This document shows positions 41,066 through 51,700 of a stretch of DNA of 64,000 nt, one piece after another. The notes beneath the pieces are model-generated. The model had not been told where the DNA came from. It did no database searches and saw only the letters and a list, made by a program, of their open reading frames with translations. The stretch covers positions 469,597-533,596 of the forward strand of contig OW569359.1 in NCBI GenBank assembly GCA_937625935.1, read 5' to 3'. A program made the position numbers and the translations under genes. This stretch comes from Tetramitus jugosus. Lineage: Eukaryota; Heterolobosea; Eutetramitea; Acrasida; Vahlkampfiidae. Positions within the stretch are counted from its first letter, which is position 1. The number at the start of each line of letters is the position of its first letter.

Positions 41066-42631
41066 TCAAGAAACTTTGTATTTTCGTTTGAGGAGTTCTC
41101 TCTCGACGCGCACTCCTTTTGTTTTGAGCACTTCACGTTTGCGAACAACTTCTAACAAGATCCGAAGTCTCTCCAAGTCTTGTCTCAGCTTGAACATGCG
41201 TTGATATTCATCTTCCATCTCAAGTACTCTCTCGCTCCTTCGATTCTCAACAAAGATGCCCGGTTGTAGGTTGGAGAGCGTTTCCAATGATTTTGAGTCG
41301 AGCTCTTCAAGTGTGTGCTCCTTGCTCTTCAACATCAAGTTTTTCCTGAAATGCCGGAGCACTGCAAAACAATCACCTTCCGATAATGTTATATTACACA
41401 AGATGCATGTGTCCATCACACTGGCCACAGACAGCGTACTTGTGTGAGCAATTGATAATCGGCTCATGACTGCCATAATTGCTTCAAATTCCAACTCACT
41501 CAGCCGAATTTGATTCTGCTTCATGAATCGCTTATCGTCCTCTGTTAAATCATACTCCAGGGACATGTTGTACTCTGGTATTTCATAACGGATATAGTGT
41601 CTAGGTCGCTTAAAATCAGGCTTAATAAATGCAAAAGTGCTCACTAGTTCACTCGTCATATCCTTGCTCTCTGTTTCTTGTTCTGTCTCTGTAGCTGGTG
41701 TTTGGATGTGAGACGATTGTCGCAATCTCTTTGACCGTCGCAAATGTTCCGTATCGTCACTATTAGCTCCTTCATCCTCACCACCATTGTCTTCACTACC
41801 GTTCAATGACGCATCAAACGTATTATTGTACGAGTAAGATCTTCTTCTCCTTCGTCTCTTTCTCTGTGGAGTTTGACTCTCACTTGTTCCTTCGCGAGAA
41901 ACATCACCACCATTGGTTTGTTTGGCATGAACATTGCTTTTCACCTTGTTCTCTTGATCATATTTCACAGCTGCTGTAGCTCCACCATCACAGACACGAC
42001 CACCACGGGTATAGTATGATGGAATGACGCGAAAATTGGGAATCATGATCACTTCTGATTTTGCACTTTCTTTCGTGCTCGCATCATCAGTTGTCGTAGA
42101 GCTCGTTTTCTCAGTTTTTGAGTCATGTGGCAACAACAAATCACTACCAGCAAACATGGCACCTTGGTGTGGAGCTCTCGTGGGTGTAGTTGAGCTCGTG
42201 GGATACGAAAGATCATCCGTTCCATCACCAGTCAAGAAATGCAAATCATGTTCACTGATCTGATTTCCCTTGAGCTTTGTAGCAAAATTGGCATGATACT
42301 TGTGAATCCGTTTCCGTAGCGCGTCAGTATCGGATAAATCTTTTGGTCGGAATATTAGAACTGTTCTGTCGAAATTGAGTCGTTTGACGTTACGAGATCG
42401 GGTGGATGGAGTCGTTGGAGTGGCTGGTGGATCACCAGACACTGCCAAACTGCTTGTTGGAGTAGAAGCAACAGAGACACCTGGGTGATTGGAGTTTGAG
42501 GTTGTGATTGAGATGGAGGGAGTCGTGGAGGTTGAAGCGGTCATACCGGAGGAGTAGGAGAGGGATATTCTGATCGGTGGATTATTTTTTTTTGAATGTT
42601 GGGAACCGTTGAAATTTCTTGTTTGAACCAC
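41066..42631 (-). CDS. EPL1: Enhancer-of-polycomb-like protein (EPL1 / NuA4 family)
   Basis: The 521-residue protein has two blocks of the Enhancer-of-polycomb-like domain separated by a disordered, charged insertion. Block one (about 80-130) is VKRLNFDRTVLIFRPKDL with a basic helix. IMIPNFRVIPSYYTRG lies near 195. Block two (about 335-400) is RHYIRYEIPEYNMSLEYDL, DDKRFM and LSELEFEAIMAVMSRL. A short Cys pair (CILCN) and a C-terminal charged coiled coil follow. EPL1 scaffolds the Esa1/Tip60 histone acetyltransferase; BRPF proteins share the domain but add PHD and bromodomains that are absent here. A basic stretch (KRRRRRR, about 258-264) may be a nuclear signal. Confidence 0.8.
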   Translation of the reverse strand: MVQTRNFNGSQHSKKNNPPIRISLSYSSGMTASTSTTPSISITTSNSNHPGVSVASTPTSSLAVSGDPPATPTTPSTRSRNVKRLNFDRTVLIFRPKDLSDTDALRKRIHKYHANFATKLKGNQISEHDLHFLTGDGTDDLSYPTSSTTPTRAPHQGAMFAGSDLLLPHDSKTEKTSSTTTDDASTKESAKSEVIMIPNFRVIPSYYTRGGRVCDGGATAAVKYDQENKVKSNVHAKQTNGGDVSREGTSESQTPQRKRRRRRRSYSYNNTFDASLNGSEDNGGEDEGANSDDTEHLRRSKRLRQSSHIQTPATETEQETESKDMTSELVSTFAFIKPDFKRPRHYIRYEIPEYNMSLEYDLTEDDKRFMKQNQIRLSELEFEAIMAVMSRLSIAHTSTLSVASVMDTCILCNITLSEGDCFAVLRHFRKNLMLKSKEHTLEELDSKSLETLSNLQPGIFVENRRSERVLEMEDEYQRMFKLRQDLERLRILLEVVRKREVLKTKGVRVERELLKRKYKVS

Positions 42632-42700
42632 ACATAAAGTGGACGAGAAGAAATGTCGATTGTATTTTTGGTTTTGTGCAGTTGTTGCTCGGTTTTGGTT

Positions 42701-44047
42701 TTATTGAGAAGCACCAGCTGCCCTGTACCAACGATGATTCTTGACTTGAGCAATGGTGAAGCGCTTGGTAGGATCTGGATGGAAAATATTGGCCAACAAG
42801 TCCCGGCAGTCCTCACTCAGACACTCTTCTTCCTCGAGTGGAACAGTGAATGAGCCTGTCATGATTCGATCAGCTCCCCTAAAGGGCATGTAACCAGTGA
42901 GCATCTTGTAGAGACAAACACCAGCGCTCCAAACGTCCAACTCTGGACCAACGTACCACTCTCTCTTGTGTACCTCTGGACTCAAGTACATTGCTGATCC
43001 CATGTATTGATTGGATGTGAGCTTTCCTGGTGTGAACCGGGTAGACAATCCAAAGTCACAAATCTTAATCTTCTTGTCATTCATGACACAAATGTTTTGC
43101 AATTGTAGGTCACGATGAGCAATGTGATGCTTCTTGTGCAAGTGATCCAGTGCATCAACAATTTGAACAAAGTAGGAATGAGCTTGTTCCTCTGATAAAT
43201 CGTCTACTAACTCCTCATATGTGGACTCCAGAGATCCATTCTCACAATACTCAAACACCATGTACAGTGTTGGTTGGCCATTGTGTTCTTCCAATACAAT
43301 ATCAAACAATTGAATAATATTGTCATGGAAATCGGTTGCCATTTGTTTTAGCAACCGACATTCATCTTCCACAAAGCTCAACTCTCCAGCATTGTATGCC
43401 ATTTGGAGACTCAGTTCCTTGATGGCCACCTTTTGTAAAGTTTTTCGGTTTCGCGCCAAATACACCCGTCCAAATGTTCCGCTTCCAATCTCTTTCTCTA
43501 CAGTGTACAAGTCACCAATGGTTTGCTCTATTTGTTCTCCATTGGCCGCCGTGTTGCTCATGATTGGAGATTGTCTTTCAAGCAGAACTCGTTCCAAAAA
43601 ACAGCTCTGATCCACCAAGTGCAGAATTGACTTTGGAGAATACAGTGTATGGACGACAAAGTGCAGAGCTTGATCAATGAGCTTCTTCTGCTGTTTTTGT
43701 TGCATTCCATAGTTACTAAGAATAATACCCTTCTTGTTGTTCCTATTGTTATTTGTTGCGCAATGCAACTGGTTCCTCTCTGATTTACTGCTTGCTGCTT
43801 CACTTCCTACTAGACAATAGGAAGAGCTTGTCGTGGTTGTGGTTGTTGTGGTTGTGCTGCTAGTGATCGTAGTAGTCATTGTTGTAGATGATGCAGTAGT
43901 TGCAATGGTGGTGGGTGCGGTAGTAGTGGTGGATGATGATGTATTGGAAGTATTATTGGTATTGTTGTTATGGTTTGGGTATAGGGCATTGAGGAAATGG
44001 AGGGCAGGAACCGGTTCATAAACAAAGTAAGTATCTGTCATTGTCAT
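42701..44047 (-). CDS. Serine/threonine protein kinase (CAMK-like) with HRDLQ catalytic loop
   Basis: The protein is 448 residues from the first ATG; residues 1-160 are Thr-rich low complexity, and Met163 (MSNTAANGEQ) is an alternative start. The kinase domain spans about 180-445: glycine loop GSGTFG (188-193), VAIK (Lys210), HRDLQLQN (311-318), DFG (331-333), SPE and DVWSAG. The catalytic-loop Lys of HRDLKxxN is Gln315, which is unusual for Ser/Thr kinases, though Asp313 and Asn318 remain. The domain is of the CAMK/AMPK general type. The substrate is unknown. It is 70 bases upstream of the EPL-like gene in tandem. Confidence 0.88.
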   Translation of the reverse strand: MTMTDTYFVYEPVPALHFLNALYPNHNNNTNNTSNTSSSTTTTAPTTIATTASSTTMTTTITSSTTTTTTTTTSSSYCLVGSEAASSKSERNQLHCATNNNRNNKKGIILSNYGMQQKQQKKLIDQALHFVVHTLYSPKSILHLVDQSCFLERVLLERQSPIMSNTAANGEQIEQTIGDLYTVEKEIGSGTFGRVYLARNRKTLQKVAIKELSLQMAYNAGELSFVEDECRLLKQMATDFHDNIIQLFDIVLEEHNGQPTLYMVFEYCENGSLESTYEELVDDLSEEQAHSYFVQIVDALDHLHKKHHIAHRDLQLQNICVMNDKKIKICDFGLSTRFTPGKLTSNQYMGSAMYLSPEVHKREWYVGPELDVWSAGVCLYKMLTGYMPFRGADRIMTGSFTVPLEEEECLSEDCRDLLANIFHPDPTKRFTIAQVKNHRWYRAAGASQ

Positions 44048-44750
44048 TTATGATATTATTATTATTGTTGTAGATGGACCAGTTTGAAGAATGAATATTA
44101 TGGAGGTGGAGAGAATCAGAACAAACGAATGCACAAGTAGTTCAAAGCTTGAAGGAGAGAACCAAGGTACTTGGACTTTTGAGTTTCGTTGGTAGTGATG
44201 GGAAGAGTTTTGTGCTTGTTGCTGTGGTAAAAAAATTTTGGGCTTCTGAACAGAGTGGTCTCTGGCACACGTTGGCTGTTGTTGCCAAAGTCCCGGTTTT
44301 GACTTGCCGATAAAAATAAAGCCTGTGCATCGAATTTGATTGAGTTTGGGCGACGGATCCCTTCCGATGTCTTGGATAGGTTATTTTCATGATACCGCAC
44401 AAGGAATTTCATGACACCGATGGTGTTTTATGTTAAGTGGTCAACCTGATTTACAACATAATTGTCATTGTTTGGGTCGATCAAATAAGAAGTGTAAAAA
44501 TTGTAAGTCACTTGACAATGATCACTTAACCAAAGCGCAAGACCCGCGATCAATACCAATTTCTCCCTGTTATTATTAACAAGTGAAATGTGAGTTGCAA
44601 TAATGGTATTCAGGTTCCCGTGACTCTTCATTCAAAACAATCGATCCCGGAAACACTTTATCACCATTCACACAAAACACAACACGATCATCTGATCTCA
44701 CTCATTGGTACTCATTTCTTATTTGCTTATTGTAGTTCATTCATATCACC
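44048..44750. other. Intergenic region between kinase and catalase, divergent promoters
   Basis: The 700 bases hold both promoters. Two overlapping short minus-strand open frames (44,116-44,412) show no family features. CAAC and CACA runs precede the catalase ATG. No RNA gene is recognised. Confidence 0.4.
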
Positions 44751-46490
44751 ATGGTAGAAACAAAGGAAGATACATTGTTAGATAAAGCGTCTGACATGGT
44801 AAAAAGAGGTGTAGAGACAGTAAAAGAGGTAACTGGAGCAACAAAGAACTTCAACTATGACTATGATAAAACAATGACCAACCAGTTTGGTATTCCTGTG
44901 ACAGATGACAACAATTCCTTGACATTTGGTTCTCCTGGTCCAATTCTCATCCAAGATTTCCAGTTGTTGCACAAGTTGCAGCACTTTAATCGTGAGAGAA
45001 TTCCCGAAAGAGTCGTTCATGCGCTTGGTTCGGGAGCTTATGGAACCTTCAAGGTGACTCATGACATTTCTCAGTACACAAAAGCTGAATTCTTGAATGG
45101 AGTTGGGAAGGAAACACCGCTATTCATCCGTTTCAGTAATGTATCGTCGGACCGAGGCTCTCCAGATGTTGTCCGTGATGTCCGAGGTTTCTCCATCAAG
45201 TTTTATACACGAGAGGGAAACAATGATTGGGTGTTCAACAACACTCCACTCTTCTTCATCAGAGACAGCTATCAGTTTGTTGACTTTATTCACACCCAGA
45301 AGCGACACCCTGTCACTAACCTGTCCAAGCACACTTTCCCACAAACCAATGCACAGTGGGACTTTTGGTCCAAAGTTCCAGAGTCAATCCACCAAGTGAC
45401 TCAGTTGTTCTCTGACAGAGGTACTCCTTACAGTCATCGACACATCAATGGATACAGCGGCCATGCTTACAAATTTGTGAACAAGGACGGAGAAGCGGTT
45501 TGGGTCAAGATTCACATCAAGACCGATCAAGGAATTAAGAATCTGACGGACGATGAGAGCAGAATCCTGGCCGGTAGAGATCCAGACCATCAAACAAGAG
45601 ACTTGTTTGAAGCAATCGACCGTGGCGAGTTCCCATCATGGACCTGTTACCTTCAGGTCATGACACTCGATCAGGCCAACACCTATCCTCATGATCCATT
45701 CGATATTACTAAAGTTTGGTACCACAAGGATTTCCCATTGATTCCTTTCGGTAAGATTGTCTTGAACAAGAATCCTGACAATTATTTCCAAGAAGTGGAA
45801 CAATCTGCCTTCGCTCCAAGTACAATGGTACCTGGAATTGAACCTAGCCCAGACAAAGTTCTCCAGTCCAGAATGTTCGGTTACCATGATGCTCATTTGT
45901 ATCGTCTTGGAGTTAACTATCATCAGATCCCTGTCAACTCTGCCAAGAGAGCTCAAGTGAACACAATTTCCTTCAGAGATGGTCTCATGTGCACTTCGAA
46001 CAATCAACCATTTGTTGAAAATTATCAACCCAATAGAAACAAGAATGCTCCAACTGATCAACCTGAACAACTCAAGAATCATCCAACAAATGGTATTGAC
46101 CTCAAGAAGTGGAATTGTGACGTTTCTCGAGAGGGAGAACTGCTCAGAAGACAACAACACAAGAAGGATGATGACTTTATCCAATGTAGAAAGATGTTTG
46201 CCGAAGTGTTCAATGATGGAGAACGAGAGAGGTTGACCTACAATATTGCCTGTAGTCTGGGCTTGGCCGATGAGGACTTGCAGAAAGAAATGTTAAAGGT
46301 CTTCTACAATGTACATGAACAATATGGTCAAATGGTTGAAAAGGAGCTCGAAAAAGGAAAGAAGAAGAGAGAAGCAGCCATGTCCAAGAAAGACCCTATT
46401 TACAAGGAAACCAAAGGAGGAGACAAGGAGAAAGTGGCTCACACCTTCCATCCAACCATGAGCAACCTTCACCCATCCGATGCCAAGTAA
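44751..46490 (+). CDS. CAT: Catalase
   Basis: The 579-residue protein is a clade-3-like heme catalase. Distal His90 (ERVVHALGSGAYGTF) and Asn163 (VFNNTPLFFIRD) are present, as is the proximal heme-ligand region RMFGYHDAHLYRLG (Arg374, Tyr378). It breaks down hydrogen peroxide. The first 33 residues are a charged extension not found in typical catalases (KEDTLLDKASDMVKRGVETV); it resembles an amphipathic helix but lacks a clear targeting pattern. The C-terminus ends HPSDAK and is not an obvious peroxisomal PTS1. The C-terminal about 95 residues (LLRRQQHKKDDDF onward) are charged. In the catalytic loop the residue after VVHA is Leu rather than the usual Arg or Lys. Confidence 0.95.
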   Translation: MVETKEDTLLDKASDMVKRGVETVKEVTGATKNFNYDYDKTMTNQFGIPVTDDNNSLTFGSPGPILIQDFQLLHKLQHFNRERIPERVVHALGSGAYGTFKVTHDISQYTKAEFLNGVGKETPLFIRFSNVSSDRGSPDVVRDVRGFSIKFYTREGNNDWVFNNTPLFFIRDSYQFVDFIHTQKRHPVTNLSKHTFPQTNAQWDFWSKVPESIHQVTQLFSDRGTPYSHRHINGYSGHAYKFVNKDGEAVWVKIHIKTDQGIKNLTDDESRILAGRDPDHQTRDLFEAIDRGEFPSWTCYLQVMTLDQANTYPHDPFDITKVWYHKDFPLIPFGKIVLNKNPDNYFQEVEQSAFAPSTMVPGIEPSPDKVLQSRMFGYHDAHLYRLGVNYHQIPVNSAKRAQVNTISFRDGLMCTSNNQPFVENYQPNRNKNAPTDQPEQLKNHPTNGIDLKKWNCDVSREGELLRRQQHKKDDDFIQCRKMFAEVFNDGERERLTYNIACSLGLADEDLQKEMLKVFYNVHEQYGQMVEKELEKGKKKREAAMSKKDPIYKETKGGDKEKVAHTFHPTMSNLHPSDAK

Positions 46491-46594
46491 GTCATCAAAC
46501 GACACACCACAACACGACACTATTTGTATATACGTTAATCAAAAATACAACCACAACACATTGAATAAAGAATCAGTAACGCAAGTGTTTCAAT

Positions 46595-47479
46595 TTATAA
46601 TGAAATGTTTTCATTGAGTCTCTTGACGCACTTTGCCATCTCCACATCTTCAGAATACATGCAATCGATAGCCGTCTTTTGTGGATCTCTCGACATGCAC
46701 TTCTTGATGGCATCAGCACACAGAGTCGCATTGACACAACCATTGAACATCTCATATCGATACACACCGTTCACCATGTTTTGAATATGAAGTTCAGCAG
46801 GTGATCCATCACTTGACCTCACTGGTGCATACTCTGCACAAGGTCCATTCATCGCTTTATTAAACTTTTGTTGCACTTGGTCTTGATTGTCCGTGTCTGG
46901 TGAGATGGAACATGTGGACTCTTGAGCCATGTGATCCCATGATGACAAGACAGATTTGAGAACGTTTGGATCTCTGAGTCGATCCACTCTCTGGGCATAC
47001 TCTTGTGCCAATTTTGGCGAAAGACATTGTCGTGTCGCTTGCAACACCTTGAAATCTTCGTCATGTACCGGAGAATTATTCTGTAGTTTTTCCAGATAGC
47101 GGGCAAAGTCGGAGAGAAAATCAGTCGGAGAATCAGAACCCTTGGTTTTCATGCATTCACCAAACGATTTATCCAAGTAGGAAAAGGTACAAACAGTCAT
47201 GAATTGAACCAATCTTGGGTCTTCTGGTTGTTGAAGCAGAGCTTGAGCAAAGTGACTACAAGGCCCCTCTTCATTCAAGTATTGTTGTCTATAGAAAAAT
47301 TCTCTTTCACTATCATAAGACTTGAAATTTTAGATGTGTTTTGTTCTCTCGTGATACATGTTTGGTGTTGGAGTGAAAAGAAAAAGTGAATCGTTTTACC
47401 TCCAGTCAGAAATGTTGTGTTGGGCAGGGATGTCATTTGGAATTTCTTCATTGTTGTTGGTAGATGAGGAATTGCCCAT
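46595..47479 (-). CDS. Cys-rich protein with predicted N-myristoylation, unknown
   Basis: Two exons: 47479-47400 (26 codons plus two bases) and 47288-46595, joined across a 111-base GT...AG intron (GTAAAA at 47,399, CTATAG before 47,288), giving 257 residues. The start MGNSSSTNNN is a classical N-myristoylation pattern (Gly2, Ser6). The join reads SDWRQQYLNEEGPCSHFAQ. Later there are about 11 cysteines, several spaced in CHCH-like pairs (NGCVNATLCADAIKKC, IDCMYSEDVEMAKC). I do not recognise the family; a CHCH-type or membrane-attached redox protein is possible. Alternatively the second exon alone could be a shorter protein starting at Met of MNEEGPC. Confidence 0.6.
47289..47399 (-). other. 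Predicted intron of the Cys-rich gene
   Basis: The 111-base segment, read on the minus strand, starts GTAAAACG and ends TTTCTATAG. It joins two frames and produces a clean N-myristoylation start. Confidence 0.6.
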
Positions 47480-47625
47480 TGTTGTTGTTTCGATCGTTGT
47501 GTCGTGTTTTGCTTTTTGTTGGGATCTCGGCTGAAGTGGTTTATGTGAAATCGGAAGAATGGATTGATTTGCCCTGACATGAGTAGGATAAATTTGCAAG
47601 TTCGATTCCAGTCGCGACTTGAACA

Positions 47626-48668
47626 ATGATCAATCCCGACAACAAAAAAACAATCATGGAAAAGGAACATCAAGCATCATTGAGGTACACCATTGCACAA
47701 TTATGTGAACAAATGGAATCACAGGCCAATGTCTCCTTTGACAAATTTTATGTCTCGGCTCTGACTCAAATTGCCTATGATTTCATTTTGACTTGTTTCG
47801 GACCGGACTTATTTTACGCGGCGCAATTTCGAAACGGACAACTGAACTCTATTTCACCGCCTTCCTTGTCTACGGGAAAAAAGAAGAAAAGCTCCGCGGT
47901 GACTGTGGAAGCTCATGATGTTCTCTTCCAAAGCAGAAGAAACCAAGTGCTCAATGATCATTTGGTTCAAATCTTGACTCGCTTATTAAAGGACAACCAT
48001 CGACACAAGAGGACAAAGAAGGGACAAAACCAGAAGAGTACTCATCGTCATCATCATACGAACGACCATGATGAGAACGAAGATTACGAAGAAAAAGAGG
48101 ATGATAATTTAGAGGCATATGATGAATTCTCAGTCGGTGACGAGGATGACGAAGAACAAGTACAACAAGAACACGTACATGTGGACAATGATGAGAATGA
48201 TGATTATTGTGATATAGATTTGAGATCTGTTGTGGTCAGTAGGAATCGTGATAGTAACAAAATTCAAAAAAGAGTCAAACAAACAGACAAGAGCACTTGA
48301 ATGAGAGTGGAGCTTCAGTAGTCGTTTCTTCGAACATTGCCAGCATGAACAAGAGAAAACGGAGTAGACAGATTCTAGATGATGACGATGAAAGCAATGA
48401 GGACTCAAATGCTCAAAGCAAGAACAGCAATCACAGGACGCGTAGTACAACAACAGAGAAAAAGTTTCGAGGAGAGGCGAGTAAGCAAACGATGGTAGCA
48501 ACAACAACGACAAGTGATCAACACTCCGAGAGCTCCAAAACCAAAAAACCCAAAGTTTCAGTACTCTCTGGTGCTTTGACGACAAGTAGCAAAGTGGGAT
48601 TGAAGATTCGAAAGCAAAGAGTTATGTCATCGGGTAGCGATGAGGATGATGATGATCTCAAGTGCTAG
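47626..48668 (+). CDS. CENPS: CENP-S/MHF1 histone-fold protein with long acidic-basic tail
   Basis: Proposed exons 47626-48238 and 48319-48668, joined across an 80-base intron (GTAGGA...TTCAG, phase 1); 320 residues. The N-terminal part (about 16-118) has the CENP-S pattern: SLRYTIAQLCEQ, SFDKFYVSALTQIAYDFIL and AVTVEAHDVLFQSRRNQVLNDHL. CENP-S pairs with CENP-X in the FANCM complex and at centromeres. The tail is very acidic (EDYEEKEDDNLE) followed, after the splice, by basic segments (NKRKRSRQ, KKFRGE) and ends in DEDDDDLKC. Without the splice, the first frame stops at 48,300 after 224 residues. The long tail is unusual for this small family. A second start at Met11 is possible. Confidence 0.75.
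48239..48318 (+). other. Predicted intron of the CENP-S-like gene
   Basis: 80 bases from GTAGGA to TTCAG. It links the frame VVV to VVSSNIAS as VV-I-VVSS. It contains a stop for the first frame, which removal avoids. Confidence 0.55.
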
Positions 48669-48763
48669 CACAACAATAAATGACCTCCCCACCGTGAAGT
48701 TTGATGTCAAAGATTTGGTATTGGATTAAGTGTATTTCAAACTCGGTTTTATTAACACACAGC

Positions 48764-51700
48764 TTATGCTGCACCTTCCATGGCCACATTAGTGATAGGA
48801 GTCTTGAAAGCGAGTGCAGCTGGGAGTCCAACTCTGTAAGCAATATTGTTGTAAGAAACAGACTGCACAAAGAGAGTTGTGTAGGAACTTGACGTGTACG
48901 CCTTGGCAGCATTGCTGAGAATGTACTTGCCGGTACTCGTGTAAAGTCTGAGGTTGGTCCATGTCTTAATATTACCAGAACTGACAGTGAAAGTGAATGT
49001 GACACTTGGGACAGAATCTGAGGAAGCATAAAGAATACCATCACTTGCAACAGTGACATATTTTTGCGTGGCCAAACTCCACAAGCTAAAGTATGAGGAT
49101 GAATAAGTGAGCTTTGTACCGAAGCTACCACAATTGGTAATCTGGAACAAGTTTCCACGGTTATCAGATGGGTTGAAGTCGACATCAGTCAACTTAATGG
49201 TTGAAGATGTGTCCTGAACGAACCAATTGTTGGTGCTCTGAGAGATACCGATTATTTGACCGCAGTACAATTGAATTTCAGCTGTTTCAGTGAAAATCTT
49301 GGAAGGAGTTGATGTATCAACCAAATCACAACTTTGAGATTGAATGGTCTCGACAATTGTGTTCAACTGATTCCAATCAACAGCCAAAGACAAACTTGAA
49401 TCGTATGACAAATCGCCAATCAAGTCTCTTGCAGACTTGTTGCTCAAGAATGGACCAACACCAATGGACATGATTCTCCAGTATCCAAGTTCATGTCCTG
49501 GTTTTCTACTGTTGATTCTGAGTGATTCTGTCAATACATCACCACATGGATTACATTTGAGTGGATTTCCTGAGCTGCAGTCAGAACAAGTTCTTGAAGG
49601 GTAGCGAGTACTCTTGCACTTTTCAGCGTTTCCAATATGAGCAGCACTATTACAATTAGAGCAACTGCAAGGAACGTTAGGCTCACCATCGAAGATAGTA
49701 ATAATCATCTTTGGAATTTCAGGTCCTCTTCCGGCTAGCAAGAGTTGCTCAGCTCTCAATACAGCACTTCTGATGTTGGTGGAGCCTTGTGGCCATTTCA
49801 AATTGTTGATGGCAGTATTCACTGTACTTCTGACACCAGATAAGGCTAGACGAGTGTCTACACCACCATCGAACAGAACAATACCAACTTGAACTTGAGT
49901 GTCACCTGTACCGATGTCAAGTGGAGCTACAATATCTCTCACAAAGCTGACCATAGAATTGAAGTTGCTGGCACCAACCGAGCCAGAACCATCGAGAACA
50001 AAAACAATGTCAAGTGGTTTCACACAAGTACACTTCTGGAATCTCACGTCAAGAATAGCGTATCCCTTTTGGGCAGGATCTTGAGCAGAGGTAAATTCAT
50101 ATCTGAAACGTTGTGTTTGACATTCAACTGAAGTTTGACTGAATCTCCAAGTGCCAGATGACGGATTGGTTGGTTGTGTGTTTCCACAGAAACCAGTACT
50201 CGAAGTGCAATCAGCGGAGTTAGTGTAGAATTTGGTGAAGATGAGAGTTCCTCCCAAAGGATCATTGTCATTCAACATAACTTGAGCATCAGTCAAAGAG
50301 AAGAAAGTGCCTTCCTTATGATCAACAGTGATACTTCTACCAACAGCATTCAGACCTTGAGTAGTAATCACAATGTTGACATTCTTTTCGACATAATCTG
50401 AATCAAGGTCAGTAGATCGAACAACAACTTGACAAGTTCCTGATGAGAAGGTGAATGGACGAGTGAAAACAAGTTGCTTGGCAGAGTTAAAGGACACTGA
50501 GATTCCTGTGGTAACAGGAGTAGATCCTGCCTGACAGTTCCAGCTTCTAACACTAAATGTAAGGGCATCACCATCTGGGTCATAGGCACCAGTGACAGAT
50601 TGATAGGCAAGTGAATCAGAATTGGAATCTCTTCTTGCTAACAGGTTCCATGTGTAATCCTTAGAAATAGGAAGTTGACTTGAAACTCTAACAGTTAGAG
50701 TGGCAGAACCAGAAGCACCTACTCCATCTTTTCCAATGAAAGGAACAGTGTGAGTAACACGTGTGCCGGTTGGAGCCTTGAAAGTAAATGTGTTTCCATC
50801 ACGAGTGAGTTGAGATGGAAGAGGATTAGGGGTGGAAATAGTGATTGGGTCATTGTTTCCATCATTGCACTGAACAGTAATACTCTTCGTCTCGCCCTTC
50901 ATTAGCACAAGTTCAGCGTCCTGACACACTGGGGCATCGTTTGTGAATCCGATCGTGGCAGTTGCCTTTTGAGAGTTCACAATACCATCATTGTAAACAA
51001 ACTCAACAGTTTGTGGAGAGGTTGAGTATTCTGAAGCAATTGTGATATCAACATCGAACTGAGTACCAGCCTTCTTTTGACCACCTGATACAACTGTCAA
51101 GGTGAGAGGATCTGAATTACTATCAATAGCAGGAGTGATCATCAATGAATTATCGCCAGTCAAAGTATATCTGCTTACACCGTAGAATCTCTTCAATGAA
51201 ATATTCTTGTCAGAAGCAATCGGAGGAGCATTGGTGAAGGTGAGTTGAATGAGACCTGTTGAAACAGCCTTTCCATCAGTTACATAGTATTTGACAGTCA
51301 ATTTACCTGCTGCCTTACTCGTCAAACCAGGTGTCACAGTAATAACACCTGCGGCATTGACTGTTGCAGCGTCTCCATTGTTAAGGCCATCAAAGTTAGT
51401 TTGGATTGATAAGTTACTCTTGTCCAATACATCATCATCGGTTGCATCAGCCTTTGCTGAAAAAGTGAGTGATGAAACGCTTCTCCAATGGTATCCACCT
51501 GTGTAAGTCTTAGCAACAGGGGCGTTGTTATAAACTTCAATTGTACCCACAGCAACAACATCTTGAATTCCATCAGTCAGAGTGTACGTCAATTTCTCAA
51601 TGCCCAAAGAACTCGTTGGATTGTATACGATTTTAGATGTACCTGAAGGAGAGCTTACTCTACCACTTGTGATAGTTCCCAAACTTGAAGTGATAGACTT

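Noticed and set aside
44116-44412. Two overlapping minus-strand small frames between kinase and catalase
   Set aside because: No domain or conserved pattern; may be the kinase 5' leader.
47591-47606. GTTCGATTCC, resembling a tRNA T-loop (B box)
   Set aside because: No matching acceptor stem or anticodon arm is found about 70 bases upstream, and it lies in a gene leader.
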